56,857 nt of DNA, from positions 1 to 56,857 of the forward strand of contig CALFWM010000075.1 in the NCBI GenBank assembly GCA_937928635.1. The letters are read 5' to 3'. Made by a program: the position numbers and the translations under genes. The stretch's first letter is position 1, and every line of letters begins with the position of its first letter. The notes under the pieces are model-generated. The model was not told the DNA's origin. It worked only from the letters and a program-made list of their open reading frames with translations, and searched no databases. Origin of the DNA: an uncultured Sulfitobacter sp. Lineage in GTDB: Bacteria; Pseudomonadota; Alphaproteobacteria; Rhodobacterales; Rhodobacteraceae. Below, piece by piece: positions 8,740-16,744 of the stretch.

Positions 8740-10347
8740 ATGAACGTTCTATGGATCATGTGTGATCAGTTGCGGTGGGATTATCTGTCCTGCGCCGGTC
8801 ACAAGACGCTGCACACTCCCCACATTGATGCCTTGGCAAAACGTGGTGTGCGGTTTGATCGGGCGTACGTGCAATCGCCGTTTTGCGGCCCGTCGCGTAT
8901 GTCCAGTTACACAGGTCGTTATTGCCGGTCGCATGGATCAACTTGGAATGGATTCCCTCTGCGCGTGGGTGAGCCAACGTTGGGTGATCATTTGCGCAAG
9001 ATCGGTGTGCGCCCTGCTCTGGTCGGCAAAACCCATATGGTGCCGGACAAAGCAGGCATGGAATGGCTGGGCATCGACCCGCAGGGGCCCATCGGGGCCA
9101 CAATAGCGGAATGCGGGTTTGAGCCGTGGGAGCGCGACGATGGATTGCACCCTTACGGCCCCTACAACGCGAACCCCGACTACAACGGCTATCTGCGCGA
9201 TCAGGGGTTTGAAGGGGGAAACCCCTGGGAAGACTGGGCCAATTCCGGCGAGGACGACGCGGGCACCTTGTTAAACGGATGGTTACTGAAGCACTCCGAC
9301 AAGGCCGCGCGCATCCCCGAGGAGCATTCCGAAACGCCCTATATGACCAACCGCGCGATGGAGTTCATGGAGCACGCGGGCGATCAGCCGTGGCTGTGCC
9401 ACCTGAGCTTTATCAAGCCGCATTGGCCCTACATCGTGCCGGAACCCTATGCCTCGATGTATGGCCCCGAGGATGTGCCAGAGGCGATCCGTACCGAGGC
9501 TGAACGTGAGGACGCCCACCCTGTATTCAAGGCCTACATGGACACGCGCATCTGCAAGACTGTCAGCCAGGAAAAAGTCCGCCGGGCCATCATTCCCGCC
9601 TATATGGGCCTGATCAAACAGATTGATGATCACATGGGACGGCTGTTTGCGTGGATGGAACAGAAGGGGCTGATGGACAACACGATGATCGTGTTCACAT
9701 CGGACCATGGCGATTATCTGGGCGATCACTGGATGGGCGAGAAAGACCTGTTCCACGATCAATCCGTGCGCGTGCCGCTGATTGTCTATGATCCCCGTCC
9801 TGAGGCAGATGCGACCCGCGGCACGGTTTCGGATGCGCTGGTCGAAGGTATCGACATGGCGCCGACCTTTCTTGATTTCTTTGGCGGGCCGAAATTGCTG
9901 CATATCCTTGAAGGGCGCGACCTGACGCCGCTGTTGCACGGCACACCTGTCAAATGGCGTGAGTATGCGATCAGCGAATACGATTATGCTACCCGCGAGG
10001 CGCGTATGATCATCGGCAACCCCCAAGAGGACGCGCGGCTGATCATGATCTGCGATGCACGTTGGAAATATGTGCATTGCGAGGGCTTCCGCCCGATGCT
10101 GTTTGATCTGGAGACTGACCCGCAGGAACTGACCGATCTGGGCGCGACACCGGATCACGCCGACGTGCGCCAGCGCATGCATGACGCGATCTTTGAGTGG
10201 TCGCGCAAGCATCACAGCCGCATTACCCTGACGCCGGAACGGATTGAGCAAATGACGGGCCGTGAGCCGCCCGGTATCGTGATCGGGGTCTGGGACGAAG
10301 AGCAGTTCGAAGACACCTTCGGCAAGCCGTTCAAAGAGAGGCCGTAA
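8740..10347 (+). CDS. Sulfatase / phosphonate monoester hydrolase family protein (first copy)
   Basis: This is a 535-residue alkaline-phosphatase-superfamily hydrolase. The formylglycine motif is CGPSR (Cys49, to be oxidised by a sulfatase-maturing enzyme). N-terminal metal ligands lie around CDQLRWD, and a second metal site is TSDHGDYLGDHWMGEKD. The IDDHMGRLF helix and RPMLFDLETDPQELTDLG C-terminus resemble phosphonate monoester hydrolase/arylsulfatase enzymes more than classical arylsulfatases. No signal peptide is seen, so it is probably cytosolic. The ATG has a GGGGGAGGG ribosome site. The next gene starts 3 bases after this one ends and encodes a paralogue. The true ester substrate is unknown. 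Confidence 0.88.
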   Translation: MNVLWIMCDQLRWDYLSCAGHKTLHTPHIDALAKRGVRFDRAYVQSPFCGPSRMSSYTGRYCRSHGSTWNGFPLRVGEPTLGDHLRKIGVRPALVGKTHMVPDKAGMEWLGIDPQGPIGATIAECGFEPWERDDGLHPYGPYNANPDYNGYLRDQGFEGGNPWEDWANSGEDDAGTLLNGWLLKHSDKAARIPEEHSETPYMTNRAMEFMEHAGDQPWLCHLSFIKPHWPYIVPEPYASMYGPEDVPEAIRTEAEREDAHPVFKAYMDTRICKTVSQEKVRRAIIPAYMGLIKQIDDHMGRLFAWMEQKGLMDNTMIVFTSDHGDYLGDHWMGEKDLFHDQSVRVPLIVYDPRPEADATRGTVSDALVEGIDMAPTFLDFFGGPKLLHILEGRDLTPLLHGTPVKWREYAISEYDYATREARMIIGNPQEDARLIMICDARWKYVHCEGFRPMLFDLETDPQELTDLGATPDHADVRQRMHDAIFEWSRKHHSRITLTPERIEQMTGREPPGIVIGVWDEEQFEDTFGKPFKERP

Positions 10348-10350
10348 GAC

Positions 10351-12063
10351 ATGCCCGCCAAGAATATTCTCTTTGTCATGTGTGACCAGCTACGCTGGGA
10401 TTACCTAAGCTGCTACGGCCACACACGCCTTCACACGCCCAACATCGACGCGCTGGCGGAACGCGGCGTGCGCTACGGGCGCGCCTATGTGCAATCGCCT
10501 GTTTGTGGTGCTTCGCGCATGTCGACCTACACGGGCCGTTATGTGCATGCGCATGGGGCCAGCTGGAATTTCGTAGCCCTCAAGGCGGGCGAGATGACGA
10601 TTGGTGATTATCTGCGCCCCATGGGTGTCAGGTCGGTGCTGATTGGCAAGACCCATATGCGGGCCGATGCAATGGGCATGTCGCGCCTTGGCATTGATCC
10701 CAAAAGCCAGATTGGGGTGCGCATTTCAGAATGTGGGTTTGACCCGTTTGAGCGTGATGATGGTATCCATCCGTATTCAGGGCATGAACCCAACCCGCCT
10801 TACAACGATTATGCCCGCGAGCAGGGCTTGGATGCGGAAAACCCGTGGGAAGAATACGCCAACGCGGCAGAAGGAGAAGACGGCGATTTGCTGTCCGGTT
10901 GGTTCCTCAAATACGCCGACCGACCTGCGCGTGTGCCTGACCCATTGTCAGAGACCCCTTACATTACCACCCGCGCGATGGACTTCATCGACGACGCGCT
11001 GGAGAACAACCCCGACCAGCCGTGGGTGGCACACGTCAGCTATATCAAGCCGCATTGGCCCTATATCGTGCCCGAACCCTACGCCAGCATGTATGGCCCC
11101 GATGATGTGCCGCCCGCCAACCGCTCAGAGGCAGAGAGGGCGAATGCGCATCCGATCTTTGAAGAGTTCATGAACCGCCGCGTCAGTGTGAACTTCTGCC
11201 GCGACGAGGTTCGCGTCAAAGTGATCCCCGCCTATATGGGCCTGATCAAGCAAATCGACGATCAGATGGGGCGGCTGTTCAAGCACCTTGAGGATCGCGG
11301 GATTGCGGATGAGACGATGATCGTCTTCACTTCGGACCACGGCGACTATCTGGGCGATCACTGGCTGGGCGAGAAGGATTTGTTCCACGAAGAGGCGCTG
11401 CGCGTGCCCCTGATCATCCACGATCCTTCGCCAGAGGCGGATGCGACGCGTGGCACGCTCAACACCGATCTGGTGGAGGCGATTGATCTGGCTCCGACCT
11501 TCCTTGAGATGTACGGCGGTGCCGCTGTGCCGCATATCATGGACGGGCATTCGCTGATGGGCACGCTGACCGGCACCCGCAAGGAAGACCCGCGCCAATA
11601 TGTGATTGCGGAGTATGATTATTCCTTCCTCGAAGTGCGCGCCGCCCTTGATATGCCCTCGCGGGAATGCTGGTTGCGCATGATCTTTGACGGGCGGTTC
11701 AAGTACATTCACGGCGAACGCTTCCGCCCGATGCTGTTTGACCTTAAAGCCGATCCAAAGGAGCTGACCGATTTGGGCGATGATCCGGCCCATGCTGACA
11801 TTCGCACCGAATTGCACGAGGCTCTGTTCGAATGGGCCCGCAAACCCCGCCAGCGCAACACCGTGCCAGATGGCGCGATCGAAGGCACAGAGATTCAGGA
11901 CCGGATTGGCGAAAACGGTATTCTGATCGGCTATTGGGACGAGGCAGAGCTGGAAGACGCCATCAGGAACAAATGGGGCAAGCGTTTGGCCAATGCCAAT
12001 CCGCTGTTGGCGCCTACGCTCAACAAGCTGTTGCGCCGCAAAGAGACGGAGAACGAAACATGA
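10351..12063 (+). CDS. Sulfatase / phosphonate monoester hydrolase family protein (second copy)
   Basis: This 570-residue paralogue of the preceding gene has the same metal motifs (MCDQLRWD; TSDHGDYLGDHWLGEKD) and is collinear over most of its length, with a longer basic C-terminus. The formylglycine motif is CGASR (Cys52), the permitted but less common variant with Ala in place of Pro. No signal peptide is seen. Its TGA overlaps the ATG of the cupin gene (ATGA), so the two are coupled. Tandem duplication followed by divergence suggests two related sulfate or phosphonate esters. Substrate identity cannot be read from the sequence. Confidence 0.88.
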   Translation: MPAKNILFVMCDQLRWDYLSCYGHTRLHTPNIDALAERGVRYGRAYVQSPVCGASRMSTYTGRYVHAHGASWNFVALKAGEMTIGDYLRPMGVRSVLIGKTHMRADAMGMSRLGIDPKSQIGVRISECGFDPFERDDGIHPYSGHEPNPPYNDYAREQGLDAENPWEEYANAAEGEDGDLLSGWFLKYADRPARVPDPLSETPYITTRAMDFIDDALENNPDQPWVAHVSYIKPHWPYIVPEPYASMYGPDDVPPANRSEAERANAHPIFEEFMNRRVSVNFCRDEVRVKVIPAYMGLIKQIDDQMGRLFKHLEDRGIADETMIVFTSDHGDYLGDHWLGEKDLFHEEALRVPLIIHDPSPEADATRGTLNTDLVEAIDLAPTFLEMYGGAAVPHIMDGHSLMGTLTGTRKEDPRQYVIAEYDYSFLEVRAALDMPSRECWLRMIFDGRFKYIHGERFRPMLFDLKADPKELTDLGDDPAHADIRTELHEALFEWARKPRQRNTVPDGAIEGTEIQDRIGENGILIGYWDEAELEDAIRNKWGKRLANANPLLAPTLNKLLRRKETENET

Positions 12064-12524
12064 GTCTTAGGGCAGGTATCCAACGCCGTGGCGAAGGCAT
12101 CGACGGGGTGCATTGGAACATCATGGGGCAGGTTTATACGCCCAAGTCCGTCACCGAGGAGTGTTTCACCTGGCACGCCCTGCTGCCGCCAGAAACGTTC
12201 GTGCCGCCGCATGTTCACCCGACGCAGGACGAGTACATTCACGTGATTTCGGGTGAGCTGGACCTCGTTCTGGACGGCAAGCCGGTGCATGCCAACACCG
12301 GCGATCTGGTCTGTATGCCACGCGGCATCCCGCATGGCATTTTCAACAACACGGGCCATGATGTAACGGCCATGTTCTCCGTCACGCCAACGGGCAAACT
12401 GGTCGATCTGTTTCGCAAACTGCACAACATGTCACTGCCCAGCGAAGTCGTGGCCGCATCACCTGACTATGAAGTCAACTTTCTGCCGCCCCAACGCGCG
12501 GCGGATGTCATCGGTCTGAAATAG
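12060..12524 (+). CDS. Cupin-domain protein (quercetinase-like small cupin)
   Basis: This 154-residue single-domain cupin has motif 1 (PPHVHPTQDEYIHVISGEL: two His and a Glu metal ligand) and motif 2 (GIPHGIFN: His), so a mononuclear metal site is expected. Such proteins include dioxygenases, isomerases and metabolite sensors. The start ATG at 12060 overlaps the sulfatase stop, which argues for a joint function, perhaps processing the organic moiety released by the sulfatases. An in-frame start further upstream would lie inside the sulfatase gene. The reaction is unknown. Confidence 0.82.
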   Translation: MSLRAGIQRRGEGIDGVHWNIMGQVYTPKSVTEECFTWHALLPPETFVPPHVHPTQDEYIHVISGELDLVLDGKPVHANTGDLVCMPRGIPHGIFNNTGHDVTAMFSVTPTGKLVDLFRKLHNMSLPSEVVAASPDYEVNFLPPQRAADVIGLK

Positions 12525-12555
12525 AGCAACAACCAGTTTCTCGGGAGGAACCAAA

Positions 12556-12733
12556 ACGAAACTCAAAATCGCCGCAGGTGCAGCCGCACTTGCTTTGTCG
12601 ACCGCCTTTGTGTTTTTCAAAGGGCCACCTGCGCAGCTGGACCGCGTCGCTGGATATCCTGATCGACAGCACCAAGACCTCGGCTATCCTGTTCCCGGTC
12701 ATTGCAATCGGTCTTGTTGAACTGCTGAGATAG
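12556..12733 (+). pseudogene. Relic of a secreted or transport gene with a lost ATG
   Basis: A good ribosome site (GGGAGGAA) is followed at start-codon distance by ACG (12556) instead of ATG. A classic signal-peptide frame (KLKIAAGAAALALSTA) comes next. After a frameshift near 12620, a short hydrophobic segment (LIDSTKTSAILFPVIAIGLVELL) runs to a stop at 12733; it resembles the C-terminal part of TRAP-type large permeases. It looks like the fused ends of a deleted TRAP or ABC transporter operon that once stood between the cupin and the hydrolase. Identification of the family is tentative. Confidence 0.5.
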
Positions 12734-12741
12734 GAGGCACC

Positions 12742-13563
12742 ATGCTGGAGCCGATCAAAGACTGGGATGATGCCTTTGCGAACATGGCGCATGTGGCGGG
12801 GTCGGAAAAGCTGCCACAGCTATGGGCAGACAGTGCGGCGGCATATCGTGCCGGTGGGGTGAAGGTTGATCAGGACATCGCTTACGGCGACCATCCGCGC
12901 GAAAAGTTCGATCTGGTCTGGCCGGACGTCACACCCAGGGGGCTGGTGATGTTCATCCATGGTGGGTTCTGGATGCGGCTGGACAAATCGTTCTGGACTG
13001 ACCTTGCCGAAGGGGCCCGCGCACAGGGATGGGCGGTTTGCATGCCCAGCTACACTTTGGCCCCTGATGCACGGATCAGTCACATGACACGACAGATTAC
13101 CGCTGCAATCGAGACGGCAGCAGCGCAGGTTCAGGGCCCCATCCGCATCGTGGGTCACTCCGCAGGCGGGCATCTTGCGACGCGCATGATTTGTGATGAT
13201 ACGACGCTGTCTGTGAAAACACTGGCGCGCGTTGAAGCGGTGCAATCCATCAGCGGTTTGCATGACCTGCGTCCACTGATGCACACCAAGATGAACGATA
13301 TCCTGCATCTTGATGAGAAAGAGGCCCAGCTGGAAAGTGCTGTGCTGTACAGGCCGGTTCAGGCGATCCCTTACACCTGTTGGGTCGGCGGCGGCGAGCG
13401 CCCCGAATTCATCCGCCAGTCCGACCTCATGGCCCAGATGTGGCAGGGCCTCGACATGCCTGCTACCTGCGTGATTGAGGGCGAGTACAACCATTTTACT
13501 GTGCTCGAAGGACTGCGCCAAAGTGACAGTGCCATAACCATGAACCTGTTGGGAACAGATTGA
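12742..13563 (+). CDS. Alpha/beta hydrolase, kynurenine-formamidase-like
   Basis: This 273-residue alpha/beta hydrolase has the oxyanion motif HGGFW (near residue 73), the nucleophile elbow GHSAGGHLA and a late histidine in EYNHFTVLEG. The HGG(F/Y)W variant and size match arylformamidases, which hydrolyse N-formyl-L-kynurenine to kynurenine and formate. With kynureninase and 3-hydroxyanthranilate dioxygenase in the same island, this is the best guess, although a related carboxylesterase is possible. An AGGAGG site lies just before the ATG. It precedes a flavin reductase gene by 16 bases on the same strand. Confidence 0.8.
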   Translation: MLEPIKDWDDAFANMAHVAGSEKLPQLWADSAAAYRAGGVKVDQDIAYGDHPREKFDLVWPDVTPRGLVMFIHGGFWMRLDKSFWTDLAEGARAQGWAVCMPSYTLAPDARISHMTRQITAAIETAAAQVQGPIRIVGHSAGGHLATRMICDDTTLSVKTLARVEAVQSISGLHDLRPLMHTKMNDILHLDEKEAQLESAVLYRPVQAIPYTCWVGGGERPEFIRQSDLMAQMWQGLDMPATCVIEGEYNHFTVLEGLRQSDSAITMNLLGTD

Positions 13564-13579
13564 GCAAAGGAAAAGACAC

Positions 13580-14233
13580 GTGCATTACGACCCCAGATCA
13601 GATGACTGCCCGCTGCCTCATGCCCCGTTTAAATCCTGCACGGTTCCCCGTCCTATCGGGTGGCTCAGCACGATCAGCAGCGACGGGGTAGCCAACCTCG
13701 CGCCCTATTCGCAATGGCAGAACCTGACATTCGATCCGCCCATGGTCATGTTTGCCGCCAATCAGCTGTCATCCGGGCAACGCAAACATACGGTCATCAA
13801 TGCCGAGGAAACCGGCTGGTTCGTTTGGAACATGGCCACCTATGATTTGCGCGAAGCGGTGAACCTCTCCGCCATGGAAGTTGACGCGGATGTGGATGAA
13901 TTCGTGCATGCCGGTCTGACAGCCGCGCCCTGCATTGATGCGCCCGGTCCCCGCGTTGCGGAAAGCCCCGCCCAGTTTGAATGCAAGTATCTGAGTACGC
14001 ATCGCCTGCGCGGCAGTTCAAACCACGGTTGGGTGGATGTGGTTTACGGCGAAGTGGCCCGCATTCATGTGAAAGACGAAGTGATTACACCTGACGGTAA
14101 ACTGGATATTCCGCGCATCCGTCCGTTGGCCCGGCTTGGTTATTACGACTATACCTCGGTGACTGAGACGTTCGAGATGAAGATCCCCGGCACCAACAAC
14201 ATGACCAACGTGGGTCTTGAAGGAAAACAATAG
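13580..14233 (+). CDS. Flavin reductase family protein (FMN-binding split barrel)
   Basis: This 217-residue member of the DIM6/NTAB-type flavin reductase family begins with a GTG preceded by AAAGGAAAAG. Typical features are the PRPIGWLST start of the FMN-binding barrel, the APYSQWQNLTFDPPMVMFA strand pair and a late LARLGYYDY block. Family members reduce free FMN with NAD(P)H for two-component monooxygenases, or bind flavin in related oxidoreductases. No partner oxygenase is visible in the window. Cotranscription with the formamidase-like gene suggests a role in aromatic or tryptophan catabolism. Confidence 0.85.
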   Translation: MHYDPRSDDCPLPHAPFKSCTVPRPIGWLSTISSDGVANLAPYSQWQNLTFDPPMVMFAANQLSSGQRKHTVINAEETGWFVWNMATYDLREAVNLSAMEVDADVDEFVHAGLTAAPCIDAPGPRVAESPAQFECKYLSTHRLRGSSNHGWVDVVYGEVARIHVKDEVITPDGKLDIPRIRPLARLGYYDYTSVTETFEMKIPGTNNMTNVGLEGKQ

Positions 14234-14822
14234 CCTTCAGGCGCAAACAGCTACTTAAGAAAGACGATGCATTGACCATCACAGATACCTCAGCCGGTTG
14301 GAAAATGGACACCGGGACAATCGCAAGCGCTTTTCTGGCGTCAGTGACCAACACGCTCCGGCTTTGCACTGATCGCCGGGACGCGATGTTCAACCCAATC
14401 GGCCCGCGCGCGCTTTACCCTTGCACGCTTGCGTTCATCCGCAATGAGGCGCTTTTTTCGTATGTGTATCCCCGTCGATCCAACAAAAGCCGGAAATGCT
14501 TTGGGTGAGATACACAACTGCTGCCCTCGCACGATGTTTTGGACCTTGACATCTCTTTGGGTATCGCTGCGGACCACTGTGCAGGTTTGAGTGGTTTGGT
14601 TCGAGATAGCCTGGCTACTGCGCCCGACCTTAAACTTGGCTCGCCAATACCCTGCCACGCATCGCGCTTTCGGGACATTGGCGATATATGATGCTTCAGG
14701 TTTAAGGTCGGGCGCGCTAGTTCAGAGAGCGATGAAAATTTCGGGAACAAGCCAGGATTTTGATAACTCTACCGTTAAATGCTTGACCTCACTCCGCCCT
14801 AATCATATCGAGACCGTGGCAT
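14234..14822. other. 590-base intergenic region before tRNA-Trp
   Basis: No convincing gene lies here; short open frames lack ribosome sites and homology that I recognise. The only structure is the nested inverted repeat at 14620-14715, listed separately. The tRNA-Trp promoter should lie in the last 100 bases, but I could not assign boxes with confidence. Confidence 0.5.
14620..14715. repeat. Nested inverted repeat upstream of tRNA-Trp
   Basis: A perfect 16-bp inverted repeat (GCGCCCGACCTTAAAC at 14620-14635; its complement at 14700-14715) encloses a second, 8-bp one (TCGCCAAT at 14641-14648; complement at 14677-14684). The two pairs nest around a 28-base centre, so the region could fold as a long interrupted hairpin or a cruciform. 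There is no T-tract, so it is not an ordinary terminator. It might be a miniature element or a regulator-binding site. Confidence 0.75.
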
Positions 14823-14898
14823 AGGGGTTTAGCTCAGTTGGTAGAGCATCGGTCTCCAAAACCGAGGGTCGTGGGTTCGAGTCCCTCAGCCCCTGCCA
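14823..14898 (+). tRNA. tRNA-Trp (anticodon CCA)
   Basis: This complete 76-nt cloverleaf has acceptor stem AGGGGTT/AGCCCCT, D-arm AGCTCAGTTGGTAGAGC, anticodon stem CGGT/ACCG around loop CTCCAAA (anticodon CCA) and T-loop GGGTTCGAGTCCC, with CCA encoded in the DNA. Its 3' 45 bases are the left attachment site of the integrated element. The integrase-proximal copy keeps the tRNA whole, as is usual for tRNA-targeting integrases. In many alphaproteobacteria tRNA-Trp stands just upstream of secE; here the element and four genes separate them. Confidence 0.97.
14854..14898 (+). other. attL (45-bp core in tRNA-Trp)
   Basis: These bases, from the anticodon loop through the CCA end, are repeated exactly at 26472-26516. 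The flanking bases differ on both sides (t versus a before, g versus c after), which fixes the core at 45 bp. Confidence 0.95.
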
Positions 14899-14955
14899 GA
14901 CCAAATAAGGCGTTTCACGCATTTTCTGATAGAGCAGGATAGGGCAGTTGGGCGC

Positions 14956-16002
14956 TCAGTTGGGAGTTTTTGTTCTCCCTTCGTACAGTTCACGCTTTTT
15001 TATGGCACTTTCAGCAAGTCGGGAATCACGGCTCAGATAGTGTGAATCCAAGATTGCCCCAACGTCTTTAAGGCTATGCCCAGTAATCGTGGCAATTTCT
15101 GACGTGCTGCAATCGGCCAAGGCAAGGCGGGTCACGGCGGTCCCGCGTAGGTCGTGGAATGTCAGCCCGGTAATCTTGGCTTTCGCCACCACCTTGCCCC
15201 ATGTCGTGCGGAACCCATCAGAGGTCCAAGGCGTGTCATTAGTGGTCGTCAGGATCGTCACTGCCTTTTTGTCCAGTGCAGCCTTGTCCAAGGCCATTTT
15301 GAGAGGGCCAGCCACGGGGATAACCACGCGCCGTCCGCCTTTACTTTGGCGCAAACGAATATGCGTTCCGTCATAGGATTTCCAAGTCAATCGCAGCAGG
15401 TCGCCTTGCCGTTGTCCTGTCCAGATCGCCAGCAGATATGCCAGCCAAATGCGGGGTGGGGCAATCGCTTGCAACGCGGCTTCATCATCGGTGGTCCAGA
15501 TCGATTCCGCCCGTTTTGAACGATATAATTTGCCCGGCCTTGCGCAAGGGTTCGTGGAAACGAGTCCCCGGTCAGCGGCCCATGCCATAATCGCGGCGAA
15601 CGTGGAAAACGTGTAGTCTGCCTGTCTGCGTGATTTGATTGCCAGCTTGTCGCGCCACGCCAGAAACTCGCCACGGGTACGGCGGTCAACCAGAGCGGCC
15701 AACGGGAAGTCGGCAAATTCAGATTCGATTTGGCGAATTTGACGGGCGTAGTCCTTGCGTGTCCTATCAGCTAAATCGAGATATTTGGGTGAACCCTGAT
15801 ATGCGTTCAGCACCGCTTGAATGGTCCCGGCGGGTTGCCGTACCTTATCGGCTATGGCGGCGTTATATGCGTCCACAAATTCAGCAGAACCGGGTTTGCC
15901 GGGCAGGCGTGGTCCACCTTTCCATGCGTAGAAATAGGTGACGCGAGTCCCGTCTGCCAGTTTCTTTGAAACCCGATTGATACCTTTAAGTTGAACCCGC
16001 AT
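14956..16002 (-). CDS. Tyrosine-type site-specific integrase
   Basis: This 348-residue phage-family integrase would recombine attP with the tRNA-Trp attB. Catalytic residues are visible: Arg198 (TGQRQGD), His283-x-x-Arg286 (FHDLRGT), His309 (TGHSL) and the nucleophile Tyr322 (DSHYLSRD). An N-terminal arm- and core-binding domain precedes them. Its stop lies 57 bases from attL. I prefer the ATG at 16002 (MRVQLKG) to an in-frame one at 16026. Either start overlaps the end of the small upstream gene, which suggests coupled expression. Confidence 0.95.
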   Translation of the reverse strand: MRVQLKGINRVSKKLADGTRVTYFYAWKGGPRLPGKPGSAEFVDAYNAAIADKVRQPAGTIQAVLNAYQGSPKYLDLADRTRKDYARQIRQIESEFADFPLAALVDRRTRGEFLAWRDKLAIKSRRQADYTFSTFAAIMAWAADRGLVSTNPCARPGKLYRSKRAESIWTTDDEAALQAIAPPRIWLAYLLAIWTGQRQGDLLRLTWKSYDGTHIRLRQSKGGRRVVIPVAGPLKMALDKAALDKKAVTILTTTNDTPWTSDGFRTTWGKVVAKAKITGLTFHDLRGTAVTRLALADCSTSEIATITGHSLKDVGAILDSHYLSRDSRLAESAIKKRELYEGRTKTPN

Positions 16003-16189
16003 CGCGCTTGGCCTTCCATTCATCATAAGGTGAATCGGGCGTGGGTTCGCCCTTTACGTTGGTGGTGATGACCCGGATCGTCCCGCTTTGCGAGATTTCA
16101 AAGGAGTTAACGGTCAGCCCAGCAGAAAGGGCGGCTTTCACTGCCCTTTCCACATCTGCTTGCCGGAAGTTCTGAGAACGCCGGGTCAT
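15986..16189 (-). CDS. Small protein upstream of the integrase (putative recombination/DNA-binding accessory)
   Basis: A 67-residue protein starts at the ATG at 16189 (MTRRSQNFRQADVERAVKAA) and overlaps the integrase start by about 17 bases. The beginning is a basic amphipathic helix and the remainder a short beta-rich segment (EISQSGTIRVIT). Similar short proteins commonly stand directly before integrase genes in alphaproteobacterial prophages. A role as excisionase or integrase accessory factor is inferred from position and size only. It begins just after the decoration-protein stop (16194). Confidence 0.6.
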   Translation of the reverse strand: MTRRSQNFRQADVERAVKAALSAGLTVNSFEISQSGTIRVITTNVKGEPTPDSPYDEWKAKRDAGST

Positions 16190-16193
16190 CGGA

Positions 16194-16520
16194 TCAGAAC
16201 GCGCCGTTAAGACGTGTTGCAACCGTACCAGCGCCGGACTTGGCCGCGATAGCCACGCCGATTTTGGTGTTGCCGGACGCCGTGGTAGTGACTTCCTTGG
16301 CGGTGTCATTCCAGTAGAGGGCAGCCCCTACAGTCACATCGTTTGCCGTGGTCTTAGGAAGATCAAAAACGCCAACCGTGGACAGGACAACAGGATTGCC
16401 CGTTGCCGCATCTCCGTTTGCCACGCCAAAGATAGCGCCGATTTGTACGCCCGCGCCGGACAGCACGTCCGCCGGAGAGTCGAGGGTGATGTTTTCACCT
16501 TTTTGGATGTAGTTCTGCAT
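16194..16520 (-). CDS. Capsid decoration/cement protein (DUF2190-like)
   Basis: The 108-residue product begins MQNYIQKGENITLDSPADV, is rich in Gly, Ala, Val and Thr and has the repetitive beta-strand look of DUF2190 proteins (GAIFGVANGDAATGNPV; VGAALYWNDTAKEVTT). Those proteins are found next to major capsid genes and are thought to cement the capsid surface. Its ATG overlaps the stop of the gpW-like gene (TAATG). Position directly after the capsid and connector genes supports the assignment. Confidence 0.8.
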   Translation of the reverse strand: MQNYIQKGENITLDSPADVLSGAGVQIGAIFGVANGDAATGNPVVLSTVGVFDLPKTTANDVTVGAALYWNDTAKEVTTTASGNTKIGVAIAAKSGAGTVATRLNGAF

Positions 16521-16744
16521 TAGTTCAGTCCTTTCGAGGTCTGGAATTGAACGGTGTTGGGGCGTTTCATGCCCATCGCTTGCCGTTCGAGGTCATTGAT
16601 GTATGCGGCGAGTTGCGGGATTTTCGCACGGTTATAGATGACCGTTTCTCCGTTTGAGTCCCGCAACTCGACTAGTGCTTCCCCGATTTGCAGGCGGTGA
16701 TAAGCCGCCCGCGCCTCAGTTAGCATTTCAGCCAGAGTAGGCAT
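16520..16744 (-). CDS. gpW-like head-tail connector protein
   Basis: This 74-residue protein (MPTLAEMLTEARAAYHRLQIG ... LAAYINDLERQAMG) has the two-helix and hairpin pattern of lambda gpW, the protein that closes the filled head and provides the tail-attachment surface. Its ATG at 16744 overlaps the capsid-gene stop by one base (TGATG); an in-frame extension up to 16933 would lie inside the capsid gene and is rejected. It is the only connector recognised. Its presence without tail genes implies docking of tails made by another phage. Confidence 0.78.
   Translation of the reverse strand: MPTLAEMLTEARAAYHRLQIGEALVELRDSNGETVIYNRAKIPQLAAYINDLERQAMGMKRPNTVQFQTSKGLN

Noticed and set aside
14272..14750. 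Several 70-110-codon frames on both strands in the gap before tRNA-Trp.
   Set aside because: No ribosome sites, no recognisable family, and they overlap each other and the inverted repeat.
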